Assembly: GCA_964385045.1 (NCBI GenBank)
Contig: CAYLNM010000022.1
Span: 1 to 41,220, forward strand
DNA length: 41,220 nt
DNA from: CAYLNM01 sp964385045
Lineage (GTDB): Bacteria; Planctomycetota; Phycisphaerae; Phycisphaerales; SM1A02
Direction: 5' to 3'
How positions within the stretch are numbered: position 1 is the stretch's first letter; each line of letters starts with the position of its first letter. This document shows positions 1 to 8,788 of the stretch, one piece after another. The notes under the pieces are model-generated. The model was not told the origin of the DNA, searched no databases, and saw only the letters and a list, made by a program, of their open reading frames with translations. Position numbers and translations under genes: made by a program.

Positions 1-1599
1 GCTCGCCAGCAGCGCGAGCAGGTCGGAGAACCCCACCGCGCCGTCTCCGTCGACGTCCTCGAGGCACGCGTCGCACGGGCCCCACGCCTCCAGCACCAGC
101 AGCACGTCGCCGAGCCCGACCACCCCGTCGCAGTCGAGGTCGAGCCCGGGAAGGCGGACCTCGAAGGCACCGATGTCGCACGCGACCCCGCCCGGTCGCG
201 GGCTCCCTCGCTGATCGACGTCAAGGCCCAGGGTGACGCAGTCGCCGGCGTCCCGGGCCGGCGAGTCGCACCCGAGACCGTGGGTCATGGTGCTGCCGCC
301 GTTGTCGGCCAGCGGCTCCAGCCGGGGGTCCGCCGCGAAGCTCGTCGGGCTCGTCAGGCCGCTGCCGTCCTCCACGATGTTCCAGCCGTCGTCGACGTAG
401 GCCCCGACCACGAGGGGACCGGAGTCCGCGCCGGACACGATGGTGTGGGTGAGGCTCGCGGCGGCCGCGCCCGCCAGGTCGAGCCCCGGAGCGCCTCCGG
501 CGGCGACGTTGCCCTGCACGGTCATCGCGATCGCCTCCAGTGTCGCGCTCCCGGCGAGGGACACGCCGCCTCCGCTCGCGCCGGCCTCGTTGCCGCTCAC
601 GGTCGTGTTGCGCGCGATGATCCCGGAGTCCGAGGCCGCGAGGCCGCCGCCGTGCGCTCCCGCGACGTTCTCCGCCAGCAGGCTCCGGACGAGGCGCACC
701 GGCGTCGCTCCCCCGTCGAGATGCAGGCCCCCGCCGTCGCCGCCGGCGGCGTTGCCCACGAAGGCGCACTCGGTGAACGACGGCGTCTCGCACGATCCCT
801 TCGTCGGGCCCGCCATCGAGGCGCCACCGCCGGAGCCTTCGATCGCGACGTTGCCCACGAACGTGCACGCCTGCAGGAACTGGAAGCATCCGCCCTCGAC
901 CCGCAGCCCTCCGCCGTCGAGCTGGGCGACGTTGTCGATGAAGTGGCACGAGCCCAGTGCACGGGGCGGGAAGATCGACGTCGGCGGCCTGAGGAGGACG
1001 CCGCCCCCCGACCCCGCGGTCGCGAGGTTCCCTTCGAAGGTGCACCCGGCGCCCTCGAAGGCGCGGGCGTCGACCGCGCCGCCCCGTCCCGCCTCGTTGT
1101 TCCGGAACGCGACCTCCTGCGCGAAGAGCTCCTGGAAGCCCGTCGCGGCCACCGCGCCGCCGGCACCGCCGGCACGATTGCCCTCGAGCACGCAGCGGAA
1201 GAGCTCGAGGCCCGAGTCCTCGGCGAGCACCGCTCCGCCGTCGGCGCCCGGGCCGGCGTCGCCGTTGCGAAGCGTCAGCTCCTTGAGCTCCGTGTAGGCG
1301 ACGACGTGGAGCAGGCGGAAGGCCGGCGTGCCCGGAGCGTCGCTGCGCTCGATGGTCGCCCCGCGACCGTCGAGGAACAGGAAGACCTGCGGGGCGATCG
1401 TGGGCAGGCCCGCCTCCTCGCCGAGCGGCTCGGTCAGCTCGTAGTGGCCGTTCTCGGCGAGGATGATCTGGAACGTGTCGGGCACCGAGCTCGCGTTCGC
1501 GGCCTCGATCGCCGCCGCGAGCGCCGCCACGTCGCCGTCCGGGACATGGACCGGCGACTCGCCGGCGTCCGCCACCCCGCCCGCCGCGAGGATCGCACT
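1..1599 (-). CDS. Secreted right-handed beta-helix protein, choice-of-anchor Q type, with dockerin-like C-terminus (partial at both ends)
   Basis: The minus-strand frame whose codons start at 1599 is open to position 1, so the C-terminus runs off the window and the N-terminus with any signal peptide is lost in the 100-N gap. It is easy to miss because neither start nor stop is present. The reading is typical of parallel beta-helix proteins: many short Gly/Asn-rich rungs such as GNRAGGAGGA, GGGLRVEGG and NTTVSGNEAG. Near the C-terminus it has the block LADNGGSTMTHGL...SPARDAG...DQRG..RP...CDIGAFE, the signature of choice-of-anchor Q proteins. The end is a pair of EF-hand/dockerin-like loops, DLDCDGVVGLGDVLL and DVDGDGAVGFSDLLALLA, separated by an AWGPC motif. 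Probably secreted or surface-attached; the ligand is unknown. Confidence 0.85.
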
Positions 1600-1600
1600 C

Positions 1601-1700
1601 NNNNNNNNNNNNNNNNNNNNNNNNNNNNNNNNNNNNNNNNNNNNNNNNNNNNNNNNNNNNNNNNNNNNNNNNNNNNNNNNNNNNNNNNNNNNNNNNNNNN
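1601..1700. other. Assembly gap (100 N)
   Basis: A run of exactly 100 N. This is a conventional gap length, so the true size is unknown. It removes the 5' ends of two genes, the minus-strand beta-helix gene and the plus-strand unknown gene, together with their presumably divergent promoters. Confidence 0.99.
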
Positions 1701-1702
1701 CC

Positions 1703-2422
1703 CCGCCCTCGCCGCCCCCGGCCGAGTCCGCCGCCCTGTCGCCCGCGCGGTACCTCGCGTCGCTGCGGGCGGCGCTGCGCGGACGCCGCCACCGGGCGAC
1801 GCTCGAGGATCTTCGCGAGTCCTGCGAGACGTGGACCATCGGCGACGGGCGGGCCGATCCGATCGAGCCGCTCGTCAATGCCGGCCGGGCACGGATCGAC
1901 TGGCCGATCCCCGAGTGGAGCGGCCTCGTCTTCGAGCTGTGCCGCCGGCTGCAGTGGAGCCTCGAGGGAGCCGACCGCGTCGTGCCGTTCGACCGCATGA
2001 CGCCCGAGCTCGCCGGATACATCGCGTTCGTCTTCCTCGAGCTCTGCGCGCGGGAGTCGCCGGCCCACGAAGAACGGCAGGTGATCGGCCACGCGCTGCT
2101 GACGGCCGCCGGGCATGGTGCCGAGCCCGCGGGGGTCCGGCGGTACCTGATCGGCTGGCACGACGGACTCGGCACGCACCCGTGGAACGAGGACGCCCGC
2201 GGCCTCGCCGCCCTCGCCATCGCGCCGGGCCCGGCGGATGACCCGCTCGTCGGGCCGCGGGTCCGGGACGGCCGGGCGTGGCTCGAACGGGGGGCGGCCG
2301 CCCGGGCCGCCCGCGTCCGCGACCTCGTCCGCCCGGACGCCCGGCCGGGGTGGGCCGAGATCGCCGCGGCTTCGGCGGCCGACGCGCGGGCGTGGGCGGT
2401 GACCTACGGCGTAGCCGGCTGA
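1703..2422 (+). CDS. Uncharacterised protein, 5' end lost in the gap
   Basis: The frame is open from the gap edge to a TGA at 2420-2422, giving at least 239 residues. I do not recognise the family. The visible protein is soluble in character, rich in Ala, Arg, Glu and Trp, with amphipathic helical stretches and no membrane segment. Distinct local motifs include ESCETWTIGDGRADPIEPL, DWPIPEWSGLVFEL and a QVIGHALLTAAGHG helix. The mix of hydrophobic core residues and Trp/Tyr positions, plus an unbroken frame into an SD-led downstream gene, supports real coding. The start and any N-terminal domain are missing. The next gene on this strand begins at 2585. Confidence 0.6.
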   Translation, partial: PPSPPPAESAALSPARYLASLRAALRGRRHRATLEDLRESCETWTIGDGRADPIEPLVNAGRARIDWPIPEWSGLVFELCRRLQWSLEGADRVVPFDRMTPELAGYIAFVFLELCARESPAHEERQVIGHALLTAAGHGAEPAGVRRYLIGWHDGLGTHPWNEDARGLAALAIAPGPADDPLVGPRVRDGRAWLERGAAARAARVRDLVRPDARPGWAEIAAASAADARAWAVTYGVAG

Positions 2423-2584
2423 GCCGGCGGCGCCATCGCCGGCGCGTCGTCCGGGGTCGTCTCGGCTCCGAGGGCGCCGTCGGCGTGCCGGTCTCCGGAG
2501 ATTTCGATGGCGGCCGTCCGGAGGGCGGGTACGGTGCAGCCGACGGGTGGAAGCCCCGGCCGTCCGACCCTCCGGAGACGCCCC

Positions 2585-2998
2585 GTGAGACTCCGATTCC
2601 CCGATCGCTGGACCACCGAGTGCACCGCGGCCGCCCTGCTCGCGCTGCTGGTCGTCATCGTCCACGGCGCCCTGCCGCTCACGGCCACCGGCGGCGGCGT
2701 GCCGTACGCCGGCGGGGCGGCGGTGATCCTCGGCGCGGGCGCCGTGCTCGCCTCGGCGTTCGGCACTCGGAGCCCGCGCCTGCTCGTCGCCACCGGCGTG
2801 CTCGGCCTGCTCCTCGTGCGCGGCGTCGCCGCCCTGCGGCCGGATGTGATGGGAGCGAGCCACGGTCCGGCCTCGACGACCGATCTCGTCGCCCTCGCCC
2901 TCCTCACGCTCGTGGCCGCCCTGCTGGTGCGGGCCGCCGCGCGGTGCCCGGCCGCCGACCGGGTGACCGCCCCGTTCCTCGGGCCCGTCCGAGGCTGA
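2585..2998 (+). CDS. Small polytopic membrane protein of unknown function
   Basis: A 137-residue protein. I chose GTG 2585 because GGAGA lies at 2573-2577, a spacing this window uses repeatedly; an in-frame ATG at 2507 would add an unlikely Arg/Gly/Pro-rich leader. Four hydrophobic segments are visible at about residues 14-34, 41-58, 66-84 and 100-118, linked by short loops with Arg after the helices. No family motif was recognised. It lies 162 bp after the preceding unknown gene on the same strand and converges on the DJ-1-type gene ending at 3072. Confidence 0.6.
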   Translation: MRLRFPDRWTTECTAAALLALLVVIVHGALPLTATGGGVPYAGGAAVILGAGAVLASAFGTRSPRLLVATGVLGLLLVRGVAALRPDVMGASHGPASTTDLVALALLTLVAALLVRAAARCPAADRVTAPFLGPVRG

Positions 2999-3071
2999 GC
3001 CGCGCGATCCGCGGGGCGTCGAGCACGGACGGCGCCGGACCGAGCACCGGCGAGCCCGCGGTGTCCGGCGG

Positions 3072-3935
3072 TCACCCGCGGCCGCGCAGCAGCTCCACCA
3101 CCACCGCCTCGGCCGCCCCGCGGGCCGACGCGGGGTTCTGGCCGGTCACGAGCCGGCCGTCGACCACCACGTTCTCGCTGAAGCTCGCCGCGCCGTCGAA
3201 CTCCGCCCCGAGCTCCCGCAGCCGCGTCTCGAGCAGGAACGGCATGGCCTCGGTCAGCTCCACCGCGTCCTCCTCGGCGTTGGTGAAGCCGGTGACGCGC
3301 CGGCCCGCCACGAGCGGCCGGCCGTCGGCGTCCCGCAGGGGCACCAGCGCCGCGGGCCCGTGACACACGGCCGCGAGCACGCCGCCGCGGCGATGGACGC
3401 CCTCGGCGACCGTCCGCACCGCGGGCACCGTCGGGAAGTCCCACATCGTGCCGTGCCCGCCGGCGAAGAAGACCGCGTCGAACGCGCCGGGATCGACCTG
3501 CGCGAGCGACACCGTCTCCGTCACGCGCCCGTCCTCGGCGAAGCGCTCGACGAACGCCGCGTTCTCCGGATCGTCGAGCTGCAGGCTCCTCGGGTCGATC
3601 GGCGCCGGGCCGCCGTCGGGCGACGCAAGGACGACCTCGAAGCCGGCCTCGTCGAAGACGTGCCACGGGTGGGACGCCTCGGACAGAAAGAGTCCGGTGG
3701 GCTCGTCGCGGTCCCCGAGCGTGCCCTGGTTCGTGAGGACGAGCAGCACGCGGAGGGCGCTGTCGTCACCGGCGGCGTCGCTCGCGCGGGCCGCGGATCG
3801 GTCACCGTCCCTCGTCGCCGCGCAGCCGACCAGCATCAGGGCGGCCAGCAGGCCGGCGAGAGCGCCGACGCGATCGGGACGGGCGAGACCGGTGGGACGG
3901 GCCGGGCGGAGGACGTCGCGGACGGGTGGTGGCAT
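3072..3935 (-). CDS. DJ-1/PfpI (class I glutamine amidotransferase-like) lipoprotein
   Basis: 287 residues. The start ATG at 3935 has GGAG about 10 bases upstream and gives a classical lipoprotein signal: Arg-rich start, hydrophobic stretch, and lipobox LVGC with C38. The mature part is a DJ-1/PfpI fold of the Hsp31-like branch. It has the acidic residue of the motif GLFLSE (E86), the family block AGGHGTMWDFP (158-168), and the nucleophile elbow AAVCHGPAAL with C191-H192. Family members act as glyoxalase III/deglycase-like enzymes or chaperones; the exact reaction cannot be read from sequence. A lipid-anchored, exported DJ-1 protein is somewhat unusual. It follows the HAD-like gene on the same strand by 35 bp and probably shares its transcript. 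Confidence 0.85.
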   Translation of the reverse strand: MPPPVRDVLRPARPTGLARPDRVGALAGLLAALMLVGCAATRDGDRSAARASDAAGDDSALRVLLVLTNQGTLGDRDEPTGLFLSEASHPWHVFDEAGFEVVLASPDGGPAPIDPRSLQLDDPENAAFVERFAEDGRVTETVSLAQVDPGAFDAVFFAGGHGTMWDFPTVPAVRTVAEGVHRRGGVLAAVCHGPAALVPLRDADGRPLVAGRRVTGFTNAEEDAVELTEAMPFLLETRLRELGAEFDGAASFSENVVVDGRLVTGQNPASARGAAEAVVVELLRGRG

Positions 3936-3970
3936 CGGGAGCTCCGGGTCGAGGGGTCGCGAGGCGGATC

Positions 3971-4375
3971 CTACGCCCGTCTCCCGCGACCGACCGCGGC
4001 GGGCCGTCTCGTCAGCCTTCGCTCCGCTCCCACGGTTCCGCGGCGTCGCCGAGCACCATGCCACCGCGTGATCGCCGGATCGACGTGTCGCAGCACCTCC
4101 GGGTCGTCCTCGAAGAGCACCTCGACCCCGTGCTCACGGCACATCGCCCCCTTCCACTCGTCCACGCCGTGCTCGAGCTGGGAGCCGAGGTCGCTCGTCA
4201 CCAGCTCCGTCCAGCGGACGCCCCATGCCTCGAGCGTGGCGCTCGTGGCCACCGGGTCCTCGCGGAACGTGATGATCGCGACCCGGTGGCCCGCGGCGAC
4301 GAGGGCCTGCGAGAGGAACGCGAAGAATCGTGGATGCCGGGTGATGGTGTCGTCGATGTCGATGCCGATGACCAC
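3971..4375 (-). CDS. HAD-superfamily small phosphatase-like protein
   Basis: 134 residues from GTG 4375; no in-frame ATG precedes the first motif. HAD motif I is DIDDTIT at residues 6-12, with D6 and D8 as candidate nucleophile and acid/base. Motif II is ITFRE (T36), a Lys suited to motif III is in DEWK (K75), and motif IV is FEDDPEV with D90/D91. The lack of a cap domain and the short length resemble stand-alone 5'-nucleotidase-type or NIF-like HAD proteins. The last 25 residues are Arg-rich and poorly constrained. It is divergent from the S9 peptidase gene (60 bp between starts) and upstream of the DJ-1 gene. The substrate is unknown. Confidence 0.75.
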   Translation of the reverse strand: MVIGIDIDDTITRHPRFFAFLSQALVAAGHRVAIITFREDPVATSATLEAWGVRWTELVTSDLGSQLEHGVDEWKGAMCREHGVEVLFEDDPEVLRHVDPAITRWHGARRRRGTVGAERRLTRRPAAVGRGRRA

Positions 4376-4435
4376 GGGCGATCGGTCCAAGGGGCGGGCG
4401 GCGGATCCACGCCGGGCGCCGGTAGGCTGCCCGGC

Positions 4436-6985
4436 ATGAATCGCCCCGTCATCGTCGCCCTCCTCGGGGCCTTGCTCCTCGCCGTCCCCGTGCTCGCGGT
4501 CCCGCCCGGGAACGCTCGTCCGAGCCCGAGCCGGACCTTCGCCGAGGAGACCGCGGCGTGGCGGGCCCGGTGGGCGGACGCCGTCCGCAACGAGCGCGTC
4601 GAGTCCGCGTGGCTCGAGGACGGCCGGCTCCTGCTGCGGCTCGCCGAGCCCGGGGGCACCTGGCGGTACCGCGTGTTCGACGCCGCCACCGGGGAGCTCG
4701 GGCCGGCATTCGACCACGACCGCGTCGCCCGGGAGCTCGCCCGGCTCACGAGCCGCGACGTCGAGCCGGGGCGACTGCCGCTTCGGCGCTTCGTCGCCGA
4801 CGGCGCGGACCTGCTCGCGCTGCTCCGGCCCGAGGCGGCAGCGGTCGCCGCGTCGCCCGTCGTCCGGATCACCGCCGCGAGCGCGGTCGCGCTCGTCCCG
4901 GACATCCCGCTCCCCTTCCGGACGCCGCGCTCCCGGGCCGCCCGCTCCGGCTCCGGTCCGGCAACGTCGATCCTCGTGCGCAACCGCACGGAGGACGCGG
5001 TCCGGCTCTTCTGGCTCGACGGCAGCGGAGTCGCGCGGCCCTACGAGACCGTGGCGGCGGGCGTGACCAGCCTCCGGACCACGTTCACGGGACACGTGTG
5101 GTCGATCCGCACCGGCGATCGCGAGCTGGTGCGGGTGGTCGGCGCTCGCGAGCCGACGGTGGTGGACCTGCCGCCGGCGTCGTCCTCCGAGGCCGTGCCC
5201 GTCCCCGCGCCCTCGTCGCCGCCGCCGGTCGACCGCGTCCCGGCGCCCGCCGATCCCGGCCCGCACGTGGAGCTCCGCGACGGAGACGTGGTGCTGGTCG
5301 GCGACGATGGCCCCCGGCGTCTGACCACGGACGGCACGCCCGAGCACGGCTTCGGCGGTCCGGTGTGGTGGTCGCCCGACCGCACGCGGTTCGTGGTGAT
5401 GAAGACGCGGCGCGCCCCCCGCCGCACGGTGCACCTCATCGAGTCGCGTCCCGACGACCAGGTGCAGCCGCGCCTGCACGCATTCGACTACGCCAAGCCG
5501 GGGGATCCGATCGACGTGCCCCGCCCGTGGGTCTTCGACGCCGCCACCGGCGTGGGCCGTCCGCTCGACGACGCCCTGATCGGGACGCCGTGGAGCCTCA
5601 CCGAGCCGCACTGGGTGGACGACGCGCGATTCCGCCTCCTGCACAACCGGCGCGGCCATCAGCTCATCCGGCTCGTCGAGTTCGACGTGGTCGCGGGAAC
5701 CTCCCGCACCGTGGTCGAGGAGGCGAGCGACACCTTCGTCGACTACCCGAACAAGATCATGCACCGTCGCCTGCGGGACGGCCGGATCCTCTGGATGTCG
5801 CAGCGGACGGGGTGGAACCACCTGTACCTGCTCGACGGCGAGACCGGCGACGTGATCCGCCCGCTCACCTCCGGCGACTGGCTCGTCCGCCGCGTGGAGT
5901 CGGTGGACGAGGACGCGGGCACGGTGCTGCTCCGCGTGGTGGGCCTGCACGCGGGGCAGGACCCCTACCACCACCACTTCGTCCGCGTCGACCTCGAGAC
6001 CGGCGACCGCGTGGTGCTGACCGACGCCGACGGCACGCACGAGATCGAGCGGTCGCCCGACGGGCGCTTCTACCTCGCCCGGCACTCGCGGGTGGACCGC
6101 CCGCCGACGACGGAGCTGCGGCGATGGGCGGACGGCGAGCGGATCGCGGTGCTGGCGGAGGCCGACGCGTCGGAGCTCCTCGCCCGCGGCTGGCCGGTCC
6201 CCGAGCGCTTCGTCGCCCCCGGCCGGGACGGCGAGACGCCGATCTGGGGCGTGATCTTCCGGCCCACCGATTTCGATCCGGCAAGGCGGTACCCGGTCGT
6301 CGAGCACATCTACGCGGGCCCGCACGACCACTTCGTGCCGAAGGGCTGGAGCACGTGGCACCATCACCGCGAGCTGGCCGAGCGCGGCTTCGTCGTCGTG
6401 CAGATCGACGGCATGGGCACCAACTGGCGGCACAAGGCCTTCCACGACGTCGCCCACCGGAACCTCGGCGACTCGGGCTTCCCCGACCGCATCGCCTGGC
6501 TTCGGGCCGCGGCGGCCGATCGGCCGTGGATGGACCTCGACCGACTCGGCATCTTCGGCGGCTCCGCCGGCGGCCAGAGCGCCCTGCGGGCCCTGCTCGC
6601 CCACGGCGACGTCTACCGCGCGGCGGTCGCGGACTGCGGCTGTCACGACAACCGCGTCGACAAGATCTGGTGGAACGAGCTCTGGATGGGCTGGCCGGTC
6701 GGGCCGCACTACGCCGAGCAGTCCAACGTCACGCAGGCCCACCGGCTCACCGGGGACCTGCTGCTGATCGTGGGCGAGCTCGACCGCAACGTCGATCCCG
6801 CGAGCACGATGCAGGTGGTCGACGCCCTGATCGAGGCCGACCGGGACTTCGAGCTGCTCGTGATCCCCGGGGCCGGGCACGGCGCGGCGGAGTCGGACTA
6901 CGGCCGACGTCGCCGGGCGGCGTTCTTCCGGAGGACGCTCGGAGGTCCGATGCCGGGGGCGTCGCCGGCCGACGAGTCGTCCTGA
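4436..6985 (+). CDS. Exported S9 family serine peptidase (dipeptidyl peptidase IV-like)
   Basis: 849 residues. ATG 4436 opens a signal peptide (a hydrophobic run ending near residue 22). The middle of the protein, about residues 290-570, matches the DPP IV N-terminal propeller, with the diagnostic stretch QRTGWNHLYLLDGETG. The C-terminal alpha/beta hydrolase carries the S9 triad: S710 in FGGSAGG, D783 in GELDRNVDP and H815 in GAGHG. A DCGCHDNR segment near residue 740 and a Trp-rich lid follow the nucleophile. Likely cleaves X-Pro or related N-terminal dipeptides from peptides outside the cytoplasm; the specificity is an inference. The nucleophile elbow is GGSAGG rather than the common GWSYGG. 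It stands alone on its strand and converges on ppiC 19 bp later. Confidence 0.9.
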   Translation: MNRPVIVALLGALLLAVPVLAVPPGNARPSPSRTFAEETAAWRARWADAVRNERVESAWLEDGRLLLRLAEPGGTWRYRVFDAATGELGPAFDHDRVARELARLTSRDVEPGRLPLRRFVADGADLLALLRPEAAAVAASPVVRITAASAVALVPDIPLPFRTPRSRAARSGSGPATSILVRNRTEDAVRLFWLDGSGVARPYETVAAGVTSLRTTFTGHVWSIRTGDRELVRVVGAREPTVVDLPPASSSEAVPVPAPSSPPPVDRVPAPADPGPHVELRDGDVVLVGDDGPRRLTTDGTPEHGFGGPVWWSPDRTRFVVMKTRRAPRRTVHLIESRPDDQVQPRLHAFDYAKPGDPIDVPRPWVFDAATGVGRPLDDALIGTPWSLTEPHWVDDARFRLLHNRRGHQLIRLVEFDVVAGTSRTVVEEASDTFVDYPNKIMHRRLRDGRILWMSQRTGWNHLYLLDGETGDVIRPLTSGDWLVRRVESVDEDAGTVLLRVVGLHAGQDPYHHHFVRVDLETGDRVVLTDADGTHEIERSPDGRFYLARHSRVDRPPTTELRRWADGERIAVLAEADASELLARGWPVPERFVAPGRDGETPIWGVIFRPTDFDPARRYPVVEHIYAGPHDHFVPKGWSTWHHHRELAERGFVVVQIDGMGTNWRHKAFHDVAHRNLGDSGFPDRIAWLRAAAADRPWMDLDRLGIFGGSAGGQSALRALLAHGDVYRAAVADCGCHDNRVDKIWWNELWMGWPVGPHYAEQSNVTQAHRLTGDLLLIVGELDRNVDPASTMQVVDALIEADRDFELLVIPGAGHGAAESDYGRRRRAAFFRRTLGGPMPGASPADESS

Positions 6986-7004
6986 TCGCGGGCGGTGCCG
7001 CGGG

Positions 7005-7286
7005 TCAGTCCGTGCGGCTGGTGATCTCGATCAGGTGGTAGCCGAACTGGGTCTTGACCGGGCCGTGGACCACGCCGACCGGCTCGTTGAAGACGACCTG
7101 ATCGAACTCCTGCACCATCTGGCCGGGCGAGAACTGGCCGAGGTCCCCGCCGCTGCGTCCCGACGGACACTGCGAGTGCTGCTTGGCGAGCTCGGCGAAG
7201 TCGGCTCCGCCCTCGATCTCGGACTTGAGGGCCTCGGCCTCGTCCTCGGTCTGGGTGAGGATGTGACGGGCGGCGGCGGTGGCCAT
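7005..7286 (-). CDS. ppiC: Parvulin-type peptidyl-prolyl cis-trans isomerase C
   Basis: 93 residues, the same length as E. coli PpiC (parvulin 10), with no signal or anchor, so it is cytoplasmic. It shows the single-domain rotamase pattern: ARHILTQTEDEAEAL at the start, FAELAKQHSQCPSG, GGDLGQFSPGQMVQEF, and the terminal strand FGYHLIEI. It catalyses cis-trans isomerisation of Xaa-Pro bonds during folding. ATG 7286 begins directly at the domain, so longer upstream readings are not needed. It is divergent from the zinc-ribbon membrane gene at 7496, with 209 bp between them. Confidence 0.93.
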   Translation of the reverse strand: MATAAARHILTQTEDEAEALKSEIEGGADFAELAKQHSQCPSGRSGGDLGQFSPGQMVQEFDQVVFNEPVGVVHGPVKTQFGYHLIEITSRTD

Positions 7287-7495
7287 GGGGCGACTCCGGG
7301 GCTCTGGGGGCGGCACGGAGGCCGCCACGGGACTCGACGCCGGGGTTCCGTCGCGGGCGCGGCGGCGGCGCACGACCGTTGTATCGCACCGGCGGCGGTC
7401 CTGCAGGCGTGGGCCGCCGGGTCCGCGTACCGACGAGGCCCACGGGCTCGCCCCGATGGGACGCCGCGATCCGCTACGCTCGGGGCGAGCCCGCG

Positions 7496-8014
7496 ATGCC
7501 CCCGCCCCCCCGACATCCCGCGTCCGACCGGTCCGCCATCGCCCGGCTGCGTCCGGCGTCGCTCGTCTCGTGCCTCGTGCTCGTCGTCCTCGGGGCCGGC
7601 GTGTTCGCGCTCGGGCTGCTGCCGTCGGACGCTCCGGACTTCTTCCGACTGCATGGCGCGCTCCTGGCGGCAGGCGGTGCCGCGGGGATGCTGCCACGGC
7701 TCGTGCGACCGTTCGGCGGCCGGTTCGTCGCGGCCCGCGTGGCGGCCGCCCTCGTCAATGCCGCGGTGGCGATCCGAGTCCTGTGGCTGGTGGTGGAGGG
7801 CACCGTGCGCGGTCCGCTCCTCGTCGGCGCACCGATGATGCTGGCCCTCCCCGCCGGGCTCAACGTCCTCGCCGCGGCGCTCGGCGTGACCGGACGCCGC
7901 CTGCCGCCGGGGGCGTGCCCGGGGTGCGGGTACGACCGTCGTGGAGCGCCCGACGGCCCGTGCCCGGAGTGCGGCGGGTCGACGGGGGACGACCGTCAGG
8001 ATCGAGCCGGCTGA
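7496..8014 (+). CDS. Membrane protein with C-terminal zinc ribbon
   Basis: 172 residues from ATG 7496. Four hydrophobic segments (about 22-42, 53-68, 78-101 and 108-131) are followed by a C-terminal zinc ribbon with C141, C144, C156 and C159 (CPGCGYDRRG...CPECG). This short ribbon, usually written CGYDLRG...CPECG, is a recurrent element in planctomycete membrane proteins; its function is not established. Two more proteins with it lie in this window (7996-8601 and 11346-11951). The 3' end overlaps the convergent gene by 19 bp. Confidence 0.75.
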   Translation: MPPPPRHPASDRSAIARLRPASLVSCLVLVVLGAGVFALGLLPSDAPDFFRLHGALLAAGGAAGMLPRLVRPFGGRFVAARVAAALVNAAVAIRVLWLVVEGTVRGPLLVGAPMMLALPAGLNVLAAALGVTGRRLPPGACPGCGYDRRGAPDGPCPECGGSTGDDRQDRAG

Positions 8015-8601
8015 TCGAGCGCACCGCCTCGACCCGGCCCCGATGTGGAGCGTGCGTTCGCGAGCAGCAGGAGCGACAGCGCGAGCGGGTGTGCCGCCAC
8101 GAACAGCATGCCGGACGCGGCCGACGGCGCGGGCGGGTCCTGGGATGAGACCCCAGCGGCCAGGCCGACCGCGCCGAGCAGGGCCGCCACGAGCAGGGCC
8201 ACCGCCGTTCCCGCGAGCAGCCATCGGCGCAGCACGACACGAGGCGCCGGCATCGGATCGACGGCCGGGTGAACGGGGGCATCGCACTCCGGACACCGAC
8301 TCGGCGAGCCGCGGAGGTCGTATCCGCAGGCACCGCAGGCTCCCGGACGGAGCCGGAGACCGCAGGCGACCCGAAGGAGCCATGCCCCGCCCGCCAGTGA
8401 TGCCGCGCCGACGGCCGGCAGCAGCGCCATCGGAGAGCCGGCCCGTGTCGCCGGTCCCGAGCCGAGCAGCAGCAGCCCGGGCCGGCAGAACGGCGCGGAG
8501 ACCGCGAACGCGGCGGCGGCGATGACCATCGTGACCCGACGGCGGCGTCGCACGGCCGGACGGTCGCGGCCGACGCGCAGGCGTGGGCGTCGGCTCGGCA
8601 T
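7996..8601 (-). CDS. Membrane protein with central zinc ribbon
   Basis: 201 residues from ATG 8601; ATG 8529 is an alternative that would remove an Arg-rich leader. There are two hydrophobic segments before (about 25-48 and 56-80) and two after (127-150 and 164-181) a zinc ribbon with C89, C92, C103 and C106 (CGACGYDLRGSPSRCPEC). This arrangement puts the ribbon in the loop between two membrane hairpins, unlike the C-terminal ribbon of its convergent neighbour. The two genes overlap tail to tail by 19 bp (7996-8014). Function unknown. Confidence 0.7.
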   Translation of the reverse strand: MPSRRPRLRVGRDRPAVRRRRRVTMVIAAAAFAVSAPFCRPGLLLLGSGPATRAGSPMALLPAVGAASLAGGAWLLRVACGLRLRPGACGACGYDLRGSPSRCPECDAPVHPAVDPMPAPRVVLRRWLLAGTAVALLVAALLGAVGLAAGVSSQDPPAPSAASGMLFVAAHPLALSLLLLANARSTSGPGRGGALDQPARS

Positions 8602-8788
8602 TGGATGGATCCCGTCGCCCGTCGCGTCACGGCCGGCACGGTGGCGAGCCCGCCGCGGGATGGACGAGCGCGGAGGACACCGTGCGCCGGGGCCGACCGA
8701 CATCCCGCCCGGGCGACGCCGCCGCGGCCGGGCGTGCCCGGGGGAGTGCTCCGACGCGACCCGGGCAGCGCGCCGATACGCTGTCGAC

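Noticed and set aside
1601..1700. Low-complexity biological sequence
   Set aside because: It is exactly 100 N, a scaffold gap.
221..2863. Minus-strand 880-codon frame spanning the N gap
   Set aside because: It is translated through the gap and is Arg/Gly-rich. The true minus-strand gene is in another frame with beta-helix and anchor Q motifs.
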